Part shown: piece by piece, positions 28,701-36,910 of the stretch
Numbering within the stretch: the stretch's first letter is position 1
How the letters are laid out: each line of letters starts with the position of its first letter
Assembly (NCBI GenBank): GCA_030549495.1
Contig: JAUIRK010000008.1
Coordinates: forward strand, 248,001-312,000
Length of the DNA stretch: 64,000 nt
Direction: 5' to 3'
Origin: Nectonema munidae
Lineage: Eukaryota > Nematomorpha > Nectonematoida > Nectonematidae
Made by a program: the position numbers and the translations under genes
Notes under the pieces: generated by a model
Seen by the model: the letters and a program-made list of their open reading frames with translations, nothing else
Told to the model about the DNA's origin: nothing
The model's database searches: none

Positions 28701-30452
28701 AAAAAGTTTTATAAAAATGTTTATCAACGACGATGCACGATCTATTTTTGTCGATTTTTACTCATATGTTAAAATATAGGAATATAATCATAATCAATTT
28801 TAGGGCTAATGTTCCCAGCACGCTGAGGTTTAGCTGGTTTTTTACTACTATGGCATTTTAGACATAATTAAACTAATCTCTCATTATTTTGCGTCTCCAT
28901 TCATCTCTATTTTGCTCGTCCCCTTATGTTAAATGTTTGTCTTTTTTGACTATTTCTATCCATGTCATGTTTAGCCTGCCTTTACTCTTACCTAAAGTTT
29001 GATTTTTATATTCTTATAGAGTTGTTTAAATATAGGAACTGAATTTTTTTCAAAAGAAAAATAATATCTACAATTTTTAATCGGCTTTATAGCAATTCGG
29101 TGTGCTGAAAAGTGATTATTTGAATTAAAAAAAAATTTTTTATTCAAAAATGCGATATTGTATTTCCTCGAAAAAAGGCCCGACGCCTTATTTTTTCAAA
29201 CTACAATGTGACCCAAAAGCTGCCCTTAAATCTAACGCAATCAGTTGAGAAAACTGTCTCATACTTAAAGTTATAATGAGATATTTTTTAATAAAGAATT
29301 TCACTACTTAAAATTTTAACATTGATAAAAATATTAAAGCTCAATTTTAATTTGCAATGTGTCTGTTGAGAGAATCAATCCTCCTAACGGCCCTATCTAA
29401 TCTATTTAAAACGGTTTTTAGGAGCTAACTTTCCACATGTAGAACATGTTATTTTAAACTTATTGAAAAATATATAAGCTCGTCTTTTTCCTAACTGCTA
29501 ATTGAATTTCATAATTCGATATTTGGCTGAAAAGCTTATGTAAAATTTACGCGCTAAAACTTCAGAACTTATATATATTTTTTGGTTATCTAAAAAATAA
29601 AATATCGAAACTATCTTTTGACAATATGCTTATTCTTATAATATTAGCAAAAAGATAAATTATTAAGAAAGTAAATTTATAATTTAAAAAATCACTCATA
29701 AGATAGACCGTTATAAAATCAGAATTGTGAATAAGGATATAAAGAAATAGAGATGAACAGATATAGGAGCGAGCGTATGTGTCTTAAATTTTGATCAAAG
29801 CATGTACGTAGTAAATACATACATTAGTAGTGTACTATTGAATTTTTGGATTATATACCACTTATCATTATTTCTGCTAGCCCATTTCACCTGGTTGAGT
29901 CGTATATTTTTTCGATTTTATTATAATTTATGTCTTTTATATTTTATAACTTATTAAACTCCATTTTTAATTTGGTTTCTGGAGAAGTTAACTATTTCAT
30001 TATTTTTCCACTTTGTATTTTGCAAAATTTAACTTGTTTTTACTATTTTCCATCTTCTTTATTTCATAAAAATTTTGTCATGCCTTATTTTATAGACACG
30101 CACCCTAAAATTTATTAATAGGAGAATTGTAAAATCATTTATACGCACAATTTTTATGCAATTTAAAAATGAAAAAGTTATCTTTTTGAAAAATGATAAT
30201 TTATAGTGAAGAAATATAAAAATGTTAAAAATTATTATTTGTCTATGAATTTAACGACATAACCATTTCGCCCATTACCCTACTACTTAACACCTCCTTA
30301 TTATTTTAGTCTCTCTCTCTCTTGATGATTTTTACATTTTTCAGATATTTTGTGCACAATGTTCTCAAAATTTTACTCATCTTCCTCACACCGGCATCGA
30401 AAAGTCAGTTAGGATTTGTCTCATTTGTTTTTCTTCTATCTTCAAATCCTGA
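7460..30452 (+). CDS. ZFYVE28: Lst2 / ZFYVE28 orthologue (lateral signaling target protein 2), 11 coding exons
   Basis: Exons: 7460-7744, 8923-9069, 12608-12660, 13520-13609, 13674-13763, 14269-14370, 18009-18494, 21582-21679, 24926-25111, 27839-27939, 30345-30452. Joined, they stay open for 581 codons and a stop, and phases match at every junction. Lst2 sits on endosomes and negatively regulates EGF-receptor signalling (family knowledge). The N-terminal half carries the family blocks SFDGRKEP, ENLAGCIWF, YISSIVPIKS and SIPRLSII. A C-terminal FYVE zinc finger (about residues 513-574 of the visible part) has WLPD, RRKHHCRNCG and RICLIC with all eight zinc cysteines. The lysine of RDFRSKYPE aligns without gaps to human Lys87, the known monoubiquitination site. 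The linker is much shorter than in human (887 aa overall). The first roughly 12 codons (RKWL-type start) were not found upstream. Large introns hold transposons. Confidence 0.94.
8524..8560 (+). repeat. hAT-like terminal sequence, left of Lst2 exon B
   Basis: Begins CAGGGGCCCACATCATTGAA and ends in a G run. It is an inverted match, with about five differences over 36 bases, to the sequence ending at 10056. A weaker same-orientation copy (CCCTTGAAATT then GGGGAGGGG) lies at about 8703-8740. No matching 8-bp flanking duplication is seen. Confidence 0.6.
8923..9069 (+). CDS. ZFYVE28: Lst2 exon B
   Basis: Phase 0 at both ends (TTTGCAG acceptor, GTAATC donor), 49 codons. It begins CITASCFENE and continues MSELKPLALKFSQAIEST, matching CLAAGSIIMNRE and MRPLAKELTRSLEDV of Lst2. 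Inverted hAT-like terminal sequences lie on either side, at 8524 and 10056. Confidence 0.92.
10019..10056 (-). repeat. hAT-like terminal sequence, right of Lst2 exon B
   Basis: On the minus strand it begins CAGGGGCGCACATCCTTGAA, mirroring the sequence at 8524. The right flank TTTTGTGG does not match the left flank TTATACAT, so the two ends probably come from separate insertions. Confidence 0.6.
10057..12607. other. Lst2 intron, unassigned AT-rich sequence
   Basis: No coding sequence or RNA gene recognised. Around 11903 a motif GTTTCTCAATGTGGTCC resembles the start of some hAT repeats, too weakly to call. Confidence 0.4.
12608..12660 (+). CDS. ZFYVE28: Lst2 exon C
   Basis: A 53-base exon between TTCTTTAG and GTAAGC, too short for long-ORF detection. 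It encodes VTTSLIEFDKCLANFEF, matching the family segment LRHFDVLFAEFELSYV, and ends in phase 2. Confidence 0.9.
13140..13255. repeat. Small fold-back sequence in Lst2 intron
   Basis: GCTGTGGGAGAA near 13138 pairs with TTCTCCCATAGC near 13239, with one mismatch in twelve. A CGTTTC/GAAACG pair lies between them. It may be the remains of a MITE. Confidence 0.4.
13520..13609 (+). CDS. ZFYVE28: Lst2 exon D
   Basis: Acceptor TTTGATTAG, donor GTTGAT. The read is YISSIVPIKSVEEYEAQQ then NLALLFFQTIK, a clear match to YVSAMVPVKSPREYYVQQ and VIVLFCETVER. Both ends are phase 2. A 64-bp intron follows. Confidence 0.92.
13674..13763 (+). CDS. ZFYVE28: Lst2 exon E
   Basis: Acceptor CTTTTAG, donor GTAAGA, phase 2 at both ends. 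Reads ASSSKAFTPDEIESFDPL then LMLSIPRLSII, matching [24 protein letters not shown] of Lst2. Confidence 0.93.
14269..14370 (+). CDS. ZFYVE28: Lst2 exon F
   Basis: Acceptor GTTTTTAG, donor GTATTG, phase 2 at both ends. Reads GLLIYPNGPLSLCKDIH then KLSLMFQPFYSVLKII, matching GLVVYADGPLNLDRKVED and SELFRPFHTLLRKIR of human Lst2. Confidence 0.94.
15401..17590 (-). mobile_element. Tigger/pogo DNA transposon, degraded
   Basis: Terminal repeats are CAGTCAAACCCCTTTAAAAC at the left and, read inward on the minus strand, TAATAGAACCTCTCTAAACA at the right. The minus strand encodes a CENP-B-type helix-turn-helix piece (TFEWLKQVRELNVPISEQI, about 16890-16830), SNEWLMRFRTRH, DIWNIHERGLFYR, GKKSKERSTVL and IFLFVDNATRH. 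All are typical of Tigger transposases. The usual NADETGLF aspartate is lost and the frame is broken in several places. It lies in an Lst2 intron. Confidence 0.88.
17170..17321. repeat. Long imperfect hairpin inside the Tigger element
   Basis: Two arms of about 47 bases (17170-17217 and 17274-17321) are near-perfect inverted copies around a loop of about 56 bases. Each has an AACTTTTATTCAAAAATAG-type core. It lies on the transposase-start side of the element and may be a nested fold-back element. Confidence 0.7.
18009..18494 (+). CDS. ZFYVE28: Lst2 exon G (longest exon, central linker)
   Basis: Acceptor TTTTTTAG, donor GTATTC. It opens with SLLKVLTDKELKSLEFML, matching DLLQTLTEEELHTLERNL, then runs into a poorly conserved polar, serine-rich linker. 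It ends KHFKKKALKA before the next conserved block. The frame stays open past the donor, but only the phase-2 GTATTC joins in frame to exon H. Confidence 0.9.
19235..20848 (-). pseudogene. Transposase-like gene of an unassigned DNA-transposon family, broken
   Basis: Starts at ATG 20846-20848 with MSSQTKMSKFAVKMNG and stays open for 321 codons (ending RLAILICSSGRS). It continues in other frames with FNKPQYIGCQHHILDLVL (about 19850-19780), LPPIHAARWNSRAILALL (about 19530-19480) and VPRSNMVAERAVKVMEEL (about 19360-19300). From memory, the CxHHILDLVL and HAARW pattern belongs to a widespread but poorly classified family seen in arthropod and cnidarian genomes, with an RNase-H-like fold suspected. 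At least two frame breaks. No ends were found, so the element limits are unknown. It lies in the Lst2 intron 18495-21581. Confidence 0.6.
20880..22673. other. Lst2 intron DNA around exon H, nothing recognised
   Basis: AT-rich sequence on both sides of exon H (21582-21679). No further coding, RNA or repeat structure could be supported. Confidence 0.4.
21582..21679 (+). CDS. ZFYVE28: Lst2 exon H
   Basis: Acceptor CTTTTCAACAG, donor GTAAAT. Reads SDVLWQMYKDVKLRKCFR then DTDDLLQRLFLCISG. The end matches HDLIHRLFVCISG, a hallmark just upstream of the FYVE region in Lst2. Confidence 0.93.
22674..22820 (-). mobile_element. tRNA-derived SINE
   Basis: Read on the minus strand it starts GGGCGTGAGTGGGGTTGG, contains TTGGTTAGATGC (A-box-like) and about 30 bases later GGGTTCGATCCCGC. 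That is a perfect RNA polymerase III B box in a T-arm-like context. A non-tRNA body follows and the end is a short ACCTTT repeat. The anticodon stem does not pair well, so this is a SINE head and not a working tRNA gene. Confidence 0.78.
22837..23230. mobile_element. pogo/Tigger-type MITE, copy 1
   Basis: Bounded by TA on both sides (22835-22836, 23231-23232). The left end is CAGTTCAACCTCTATG and the right end, inverted, CAGGTTGACCTTCGCTAATC. At 394 bp it is too small to code. A related copy in opposite orientation is at 62033-62275. Confidence 0.75.
23233..24925. other. Lst2 intron, unassigned sequence
   Basis: AT-rich. A stretch at about 23790-23920 (AAACCTGGATGAAGTCAGGA and a CAACAACAACGG tail) may be a short LINE end, but too little remains to classify it. 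Confidence 0.35.
24926..25111 (+). CDS. ZFYVE28: Lst2 exon I
   Basis: Phase 1 at both ends (acceptor CACACAG, donor GTAATG). Reads IADQLQSNYADDLRNILR, almost identical to VADQLQTNYASDLRSILK of human Lst2. A serine- and threonine-rich spacer leading to the FYVE domain follows. Confidence 0.94.
25858..26093 (+). repeat. 34-bp minisatellite, about seven units
   Basis: Degenerate units follow the pattern ATCTTTGAGGGGACCTA, about ten A/T-rich bases, then TACCAATG. Seven units can be counted. The third and fourth are most alike, the second and seventh most diverged. Confidence 0.88.
26094..26138 (+). mobile_element. Possible Helitron-like 3' terminus
   Basis: Directly after the minisatellite comes TGTCTCGAGCGAAGCGACAG, able to form a short bulged stem. 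Eighteen bases on, it ends in CCTAG followed by T. A small hairpin close to a CTRR end before T is the Helitron 3' signature. No replicase and no matching 5' TC end were found. Confidence 0.35.
27061..27410 (+). repeat. AT-rich dispersed repeat, copy 1
   Basis: Shares its start (TTCTGCATTTTT, CATCTATAAGAAAT) and end (TTCTTGCTCAAATTTTTGAA, then AAGATTAA) with 50399-50790, in the same order and orientation. The middle has diverged. No coding content. Confidence 0.65.
27839..27939 (+). CDS. ZFYVE28: Lst2 exon J (first half of FYVE finger)
   Basis: Acceptor TGTTTAAG, donor GTAAGG. Reads FEWLPDHFTETCMNCEI then FRRKHHCRNCGK. It carries the FYVE WxxD motif, two zinc CxxC pairs and the RRKHHCRNCG basic patch that binds phosphatidylinositol 3-phosphate in this family. 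Confidence 0.96.
28795..29000 (-). mobile_element. LINE 3' fragment
   Basis: The minus strand encodes KGRLNMTWIEIVKKDKHL and GDEQNRDEWRRKIM, the tail that follows reverse transcriptase in several LINE clades. The 3' noncoding part (CATAGTAGTAAAAAACC and AGCTAAAC) matches the 3' end of the LINE at 56195-56835. Strongly 5'-truncated; it lies in the last Lst2 intron. Confidence 0.7.
30345..30452 (+). CDS. ZFYVE28: Lst2 exon K (second half of FYVE finger and stop)
   Basis: Acceptor TTTTTCAG. Reads IFCAQCSQNFTHLPHTG then SVRICLICFSS and TGA 30450-30452. It supplies the last two CxxC pairs and the RVC-like motif RIC. Ending directly after the FYVE finger is normal for Lst2. Confidence 0.96.
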   Translation: MFCAQCSQNFTHLPHTGIEKSVRICLICFSSIFKS

Positions 30453-30715
30453 AAAGCTCTTGAAGGAATACTTTTATTCTGGCTAAATGGATTTCTGAAA
30501 CATCTTTTACATTTATTCTACCTGGTGTCTTTTTTATTCACTATATTTAAAGTTGGCATTTTCACCATATTTTTTATCATGAAACAATTTCACAATTTAT
30601 ATATAATTTGCTTTATTATTATATCCAGAATTGACATTTAATTATTATTGTTTAAATATTTATACAGAATTTAATCATTTTTTATCGTGAATGATTGATA
30701 ACACAAACATTATTC

Positions 30716-30721
30716 AATAAA
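30716..30721 (+). terminator. Candidate poly(A) signal of Lst2
   Basis: A perfect AATAAA lies 264 bases after the Lst2 stop. It is a common word in DNA this AT-rich, so position is the main support. Confidence 0.4.
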
Positions 30722-30889
30722 ATATTTATCAAATTTTCCTTATGATTTTACGATTTAAACTTTTTGGTATTATGGCAACTTTTTTTAAAATCGCAAACTT
30801 AATAGGAAGAATACTCTCTCTCTCACTCTTACTTACATTATTCTTATCGAAAAATGTATAAATAGACTTAAATTTTCATTAAACGTACC

Positions 30890-32330
30890 GTAGTCGCTGA
30901 AGAGAAAGAGAGCAAAGTTATCTGCAGATCCTACTTTGGATAAAGCCACTATGATTGGCTGTTGCAGAAGAACAATACCCATTTCTGGCAGCATCCTTCA
31001 GGCTCAAGTTCAGAAGTTTCACAAAGAGATCCATGGAGAAAAAGATACTGGGTTCGTAGTTTCCAAGGCTTGGCTGCAACGCCTCCAAAGACGTCACGGA
31101 ATGAAGTCAAAATCACTCTCATGAGAAATTTGTTCTGCTGACACACATGCTGCTGAACACTTCCTTTCAAGATACCACCAGTTAATAGAAGCAAATACCT
31201 ACAGTGAAGAACAGATCTTCAATGCTGATAAAACTGGGCTGTATTACAAGTTCCTTCCAAGAAGAACTCTGCCACCCATGACTAACACGTCAGCTTACCA
31301 GGGGCTGAAAAAGAACAAGGATAGGATGACCCTTCTACTAGCTTGCAACCTCAAGCCCCTTGTGACTGGCAAGTCAAGAGCTCCTCGTTGTTTGAATAAT
31401 GTCAACATGGACAAACTCCCTCTCAAGTATACTCATCCATCTAGCGCCTTGAAATATGGTTTTTCAACATTTTTGTTCCGCCTGTTCGGCGACATCTGAG
31501 GAAGATTGGAGAGGAAGAAAATGCGGTACTACTGCTCGATAAATGTCCTGCCCCCCCCCCCCCCCCAGCAGAGTGTTTTCGATCCGAGGATGGAAAGATC
31601 ACAGTATACTATCTTCCAAAGAATACTACATCTCTCTGTCAACCACTTAATCAAGGTATCATCAACGCAGTGAAGAGTAACTACAAGAAACATATTGTTT
31701 AAGCCATCGTCGATGAGAATGCTGATGTTGTAGATTTCTTGAAAAAGTTTAACATCAAGGATGCGATTTATACTACAGCCAGGGCATGGAGTGACATCAC
31801 ACAAAAGTGTATTATTAACTGCTGGTCCAAGGGTCTTCCATATTCCAAGGATGAAGATGAAGACTTCTGGGGATTCTCTCAGGCAGAAGTGGAGGCTGGA
31901 GAGGATCTCATGAAACAGAACTTGTTCAACATTTCCGAAGAAGAACAAGAGCAGCCAACCTTCCTTGAGTGGATAAACGCGTTAGAGGAGGATGAAGACA
32001 ACATCTCAATAGCACAGCTTCTCACAGATCAGCAAATCCTCAGCAATGCTGTGCCAGCATTGGCCAATACAGAATCACCTGCAGCTAAATCACAACAGAC
32101 TGCTGAGCTACTCACTTCTGATCAGGTTGATGACGAGATGGACATACAGTTTAATAATTTCTCTGCAAAAGATGCTCTCTTTGGTGGCGAACAACTGCTG
32201 AAACTCTTTGAGCAGCAAGGCATGTCTTTGGAAGTCCTGCAAATGCAGAATCTTCTTCGTAAGGCTAAGAAGATAGAGAATCAGGCCACAAGGCAGAAGA
32301 CAATTGACGACTTCTTCAAGAAACAGTAGT
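30890..32330 (+). pseudogene. Jerky/Tigger-type transposase gene, broken copy
   Basis: Blocks in order: a CENP-B-like DNA-binding region (LDKATMIGCCRRTIPISGS to VSKAWLQRLQRRHGMKSK), IFNADKTGLYYKFLPRRTL (about 31220-31270), KKNKDRMTLLLACNL, VPPVRRHLRKIGEEE with LLLDKCPA, VYYLPKNTTSLCQPLNQG, and a long open C-terminal part (31739-32329) ending TIDDFFKKQ. These are the parts of a DDE_1 pogo/Tigger transposase. The frame is interrupted several times, including TGA codons after MKSKSLS and after SNYKKHIV (as TAA). Composition is clearly richer in G+C than the surroundings. Terminal repeats were not found. It lies between the two host genes. Confidence 0.85.
31550..31566 (+). repeat. Run of 17 C within the transposase pseudogene
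   Basis: The run falls where the family has a short CPAHP-type motif after the LLLDN catalytic block, so a few proline codons have probably expanded. Such tracts are unstable and prone to assembly error. Confidence 0.9.
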
Positions 32331-32644
32331 GTTCCTCATTCTGATCTATTTCTGTATTTCTATACATAAGACTTTAGCAGATTTTTGTGATATTTGTTGT
32401 ATATGAACAATTATCTGAATTATTATGTTAAATAAATAAATAAATATTTCTGTCATATGTGTTTGTGTTTATCGATTATTAGAAAGTATAAAATAAAAAA
32501 CACTCGAAACTACTATGATTTCTTAAGTCAAGTAGGTCTCTATCAAAATAGTCTAATATTTGTCTGATTATTATTAATGCAATTACCCCCTAAACTTCGT
32601 AAAATGTGTTTATAGATACTTGTATACTTATCATCTTAATTGTG

Positions 32645-33185
32645 ACAATGCACGGATCAGATAATTCACAGGGGGTGGTCATCTTTCCACTAATTCCCTC
32701 TTGTGTGTGAGCATGATTTTAGCAATGATGCTCTGATGAGGGTGACGGACTTGCCGATCACCTCTCTTGCTTTGTAAAGATTGGCGGCAAGGGGTACTTG
32801 ATTCAATCATTCGATATAACTGTTTCAAAGCCCGGATTCAGGGAATCCAGCGGAGATTGCATTACACTTTAAGTCATCGAATGAAGAATTCACAGTGCAG
32901 GGGGTGTTTCCACGTATTGGAAAGGGCTCCCGCGTCTCAACGTGTCTGACCAACATAGCGAGAATCTTGTATTCCGGAATGGGTGCGTGTAGCGATCCGC
33001 ATCCCCAGGCTCCAGTCTTTCTCTGATTTTTGTGGGAGAGGGGCTAGGTGGGTTTGAGTCCCACCGCATCTTCTGGGTTCCCTCCAATAGAGGCAATTCT
33101 TATTCTGTGTGTGAATTGCGTAACTATTGAAAGGACCGGCCTGTGTTAACTTAAAAAAATTAAACTTGCTGGGAGTTAGCATGGG
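32645..33185 (+). repeat. GC-rich SINE-like block
   Basis: About 540 bases much richer in G+C than both flanks. Near 33046-33066 GTGGGTTTGAGTCCCACC forms a T-arm-like stem around GGTTTGAGTCC, one base from the polymerase III B-box consensus. About 60 bases upstream TAGCGATCCGC is a weak A box. No protein is recognisable. A tRNA-related SINE or the 3' part of a larger repeat is likely. Confidence 0.45.
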
Positions 33186-35370
33186 TACACTGTGGCTCGA
33201 TTAAATATCAAATTGAATTATAAAATTGATTTTACAAGTGTATTTATTACATTAAATACACTATTAATTTGAGTTTACTTCTCTAACTTTCCCCGGACTC
33301 CCGCTTTTTTGCTATAATTTTTTGTCAATCAAAAGGTGTAAGGGATGAGTACCTTGGGTCCTAATGCATTTCCCCCCTTGGTTTTTAGATCTTGTCTATC
33401 CTACCCAAACTTATAGGCTTTTAGGCCCAAATCAGATAAATAACAAAAAACTATTCTAAACCTATATGTTAGTAATTAACTAAATAATTACTTAACCAAC
33501 TATTTATTCTATTGTAATAATTCTATTTGATCTTTATATATCCATTATTTTATTACCGAATTAACGGAAAATTAATGTCACCACGTCAAAGGATCACATT
33601 ATGATTTTTAAAAGCAAAACCAATTCAATTTAAATGTGATTGTAAGTTTCGTTATACTTCACATGCCTATTTCGCAATTTAAATTCTTCGAAAGATGCCC
33701 ATAAAAATTCTAAGGTTGTTTACATTTTGTCTAGCCACCACTTGAACGAAATAAAATGTATTGAATAACATATTAAATCTGAAATCATTGTTTTGTACAA
33801 TAAATACAAAAGTGGTGATTATACAGTGAGCAAAATGCTGAAAGAATATAAGTCATAAGGACCATCCAGATATGCTGTGGCTGTTTTCACTAATCTTCAC
33901 ATTTCAACTTTTAATATTTGGATTATAACTTAGTTAGTTAAGTTGTTTGTGATGTTCGCACCCATCCTTTCGGATATCGTGGCCCGCCCGAAATGCTGAG
34001 TCCAGGTCTACCTGGACTTTCTATCCCACTAAACACCTACCGGCCCTTGTTACTGCATAGCTATACCTTGTTATATATATTATTTTACAAGAATTTATGT
34101 GACAATATATAAATACAGCTGAGTGATCGATACTATCCTAACGCGAACGCTCCCAATTAGGGAAACAAACTTAATGTTTAGTAATAACTTGATTTATTAT
34201 ATATAACTTTTGAGAACGACCCTAATTCGTTCTAAGCACTAAAAAGGTAGGAGATTGCATTTTATCATGAATTTGTGTTTTAGTATGATTAAAGAATCGA
34301 TGCGCTTTAGGTCAAAAAGTTTTAAGATGAAATATGTTATCTTTTTTCGAGTTCATGATACCAATATTGAAAGATTGACTTGATTTTGAAAATATTTTGT
34401 TTTAAATTTAACGCCATCTACGCCTTTTTTTCCATTTTATTTTTTTATAAATTCCTTTTGAATTAAAAAGATTTTGGATAAAAAAAATTACATATTATTT
34501 TTAACTTATGTTATTCTGTAGAATTTTTGTACTTGAAATTGGCGTGAGGTTAAAAGACATTCTTCTCCTAGGGTTAATAATAGTTAATGAAGGAAGGAAT
34601 TTATTTTAAGCGTAACTACAGCTAAGTAATGACGGTTCAGTCACGCTACAAAAAAATAATAAAACACAAATGCTTTAAGGAAATTTTAAGGTTTAATTCT
34701 GAATTTGTATCGGATTTTTTTATGTTCTACTTGTGGAACGTTAGCGTTTTGACCACAATATATATGAAATTATTTTTATTTTTAATTCAATTTATTTATT
34801 CCTTAAAACATAATGAGTTAAAATGTTTTTTTTCTGTAAAAGTATATTTTGCATTTTTTTTCAAAGAATCATTGCTTTTTACGAGACTACTTTTACTTTA
34901 TAATATATATGTACTTTGGATTATTTTTTCTCATCATTATTTATTCGTACTTTGAATTGCTTCATCTTTCATTATTCATTCGTGCTTTGAATTACTTTGA
35001 CCTTAAGTATACATTCATGTTTTGAATTTTTTTATTTTTTTTTGTTTGATTCTGTTTAGAATTTATTTTTAATATTTAGTAAATACTTCATTTTTGTTCT
35101 AAATCGCGCAAAAAACATTTTATTTTTCTAGAAGATGGGTTGGTTTATCATCATATGAATAAACAGCTAATGCAGTTGTTTTTTTTTCAAAATTTTTATC
35201 AATTGATGAGACTATGGTTACATATTATTCTCCAAATATTGCTAAGAAAAATTTTAAACATGATTTCTTCGAAAAGAAAAATCATTCTGCAATTCAATCT
35301 CTTTGTTATAGAACCTTGTTATATTCACATTTGACCTCGGAGACACTATCCCCACAGTAGAGCCAACGAA
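33186..35370. other. Intergenic AT-rich DNA
   Basis: Nothing coding recognised. Holds a 20-bp palindrome at 33999-34018 and, at about 34938-35025, three degenerate repeats of an ATTCxTGCTTTGAATT-like unit. Confidence 0.4.
33999..34018. repeat. 20-bp palindrome
   Basis: Nine-base arms AGTCCAGGT and ACCTGGACT around CT, in a locally GC-rich patch. It could be a protein-binding site or the centre of a small element. Confidence 0.7.
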
Positions 35371-35375
35371 CACAC

Positions 35376-35410
35376 TATAAAAGGCTCTGTCACAGTGTCA
35401 CTGCATCTTT
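35376..35410 (+). promoter_or_regulatory. Possible core promoter (TATA box plus initiator-like)
   Basis: TATAAAAGGC at 35376 is a strong TATA box, and TCACTGCAT about 25-30 bases on resembles an initiator. It is upstream of l(2)gl exon 1 by 3 kb, so a 5' noncoding exon would be needed. It may also belong to a mobile element. Confidence 0.25.
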
Positions 35411-35460
35411 TTTTCTTTCACCCACACCACCCTTATATTATTGTTTTTGTTGTTCAACGG

Positions 35461-35528
35461 CAGGGGTGAGAATGGGATAGACAAAGATTTACCGCGCCAC
35501 GATTTTATAACATTTCTTCTAAAAAAAC
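35461..35528 (+). repeat. CAGGGGTG repeat, copy 1
   Basis: About 60 bases (CAGGGGTGAGAATGGGATAG, ACGATTTTATAACATTTCTT) recur at 38728-38790 with few differences. The CAGGGGTG start resembles a hAT-type element end. Confidence 0.65.
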
Positions 35529-35589
35529 TTAGAATGCTCATTTTTTTCCTTTCAGAAAAATTTTTTTTCCCCAGTCATTACTTTAGCGC

Positions 35590-36910
35590 TAATTAAAAAA
35601 ACTTTTATTATGATAATAAAAATTTGAGTTCCACATTTGGACAGTTGTCAGAAATACATATGTGAAAATATGGAAAAGACATTTTATTTTAATATAGATG
35701 AAAAATATAAAAAAAATAATGATGGAGTGGAAAACAGTCTTTATGATTATTCTTTTCGCATGCCAAGCGACATAGTAGACAGTTATTTTGTATACCACAG
35801 ACTTCCTCTTTTCATTTCTTGAGAGTGTCATCAAGTAATGTCCTTTCACATTTAAATATTCAGCTAAATAGTAATTAGCTGGAACAGGTTTGCTTTTCAA
35901 CATTGAAGCTTTGATTTGAAAAAGATTCAGTGCTATTTCTCTGCCAAAATTTAGAGGATAAGTGATTTCCCCTTTGTGTGACTTACCGTAAGGCTTCCAA
36001 GATGCCACAACTGCTTCATATAGAGCGTTCATTACTAAACTCTACCATCGTTTCTTTGCTTTTATTTTAGGTCCATAAACTAACAGCAATTTATCAAACA
36101 AATCCACACCATTTATTCCAGAGTTATACTCTTCCACTAATTCTCTAATTTTTATTTTGTCCTTACGTGAATACCTTAACCCGTACTCTTTTGGTTATTG
36201 AGTGCAGAATGTAGATCCAACTGTAACACAAGCTTGTATTTCCATCGCACAAAAATTCATTTCAATCACACCTGAAAAGTTAAAAGATTCTATTTTTTTC
36301 TTCATTTCTTTCTCATTCAGTAGAGGGCAATTATTAGAAAAAATACTCCCTATAATTCCTATGGCTTTGAAAGATCTGTCGTTCGAATCTTGTAGAAGTT
36401 GTAAGAAATAAAAAAGTTGTCAAAATAGAATTCATATTAGGATGATTTTTTAATGGAGGATATAAAAACAGTTACAATTTTATAACCCGAAGGATTATCT
36501 TCACTCTCTTTCCCTTGGTACATTTCAATAGAGTAGAGATATCCTGTGGAAGAGCACATGCATCCGAGCTTATACCCAAGCATATGGGTCTTCCTTTTAT
36601 ATATTGCTTGCAACAATGGGGCCCGAAATCTGGAACAATGGATTTATTAATGCTAATTTATTTGTGAAATAATTCGTATTTCCTAAAATTTTCGTTCAAA
36701 AACTTGTAAGGCCTTTGCCATTTTGTCTTTTAAGTATATCTTAATATTATCAACTAAGTGAAAAAACTTTTTGATCTCACAATATTTATTCCTTAAAATT
36801 ACTTTGACAAAAAGAGTAACTTCAAGATCTAGTTGAGTGCCCCAAAAATCTTCTGGAGAATGGTAGCCAGATAATATAAAAAACCCAAAAAACCAATATC
36901 TTTCCAATAA
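35590..36910 (-). mobile_element. piggyBac remnant (element 4)
   Basis: The minus strand has FFILSGYHSPEDFWGTQLDL then VILRNKYCEIKKFFHLVDN and KDKMAKALQVFE (about 36890-36690). These are characteristic of PGBD-like transposases (SGYHS, then MSRNRFxEIxRFLHLADN). Further on come MNALYEAVVASWKPYG and PANYYLAEYLNVKGHYL. It is badly decayed and no TTAA-flanked ends were identified. Confidence 0.7.

Noticed and set aside
34629-34955. 108-codon open frame with apparent membrane segments
   Set aside because: AT-rich translation artefact with no recognisable motif.
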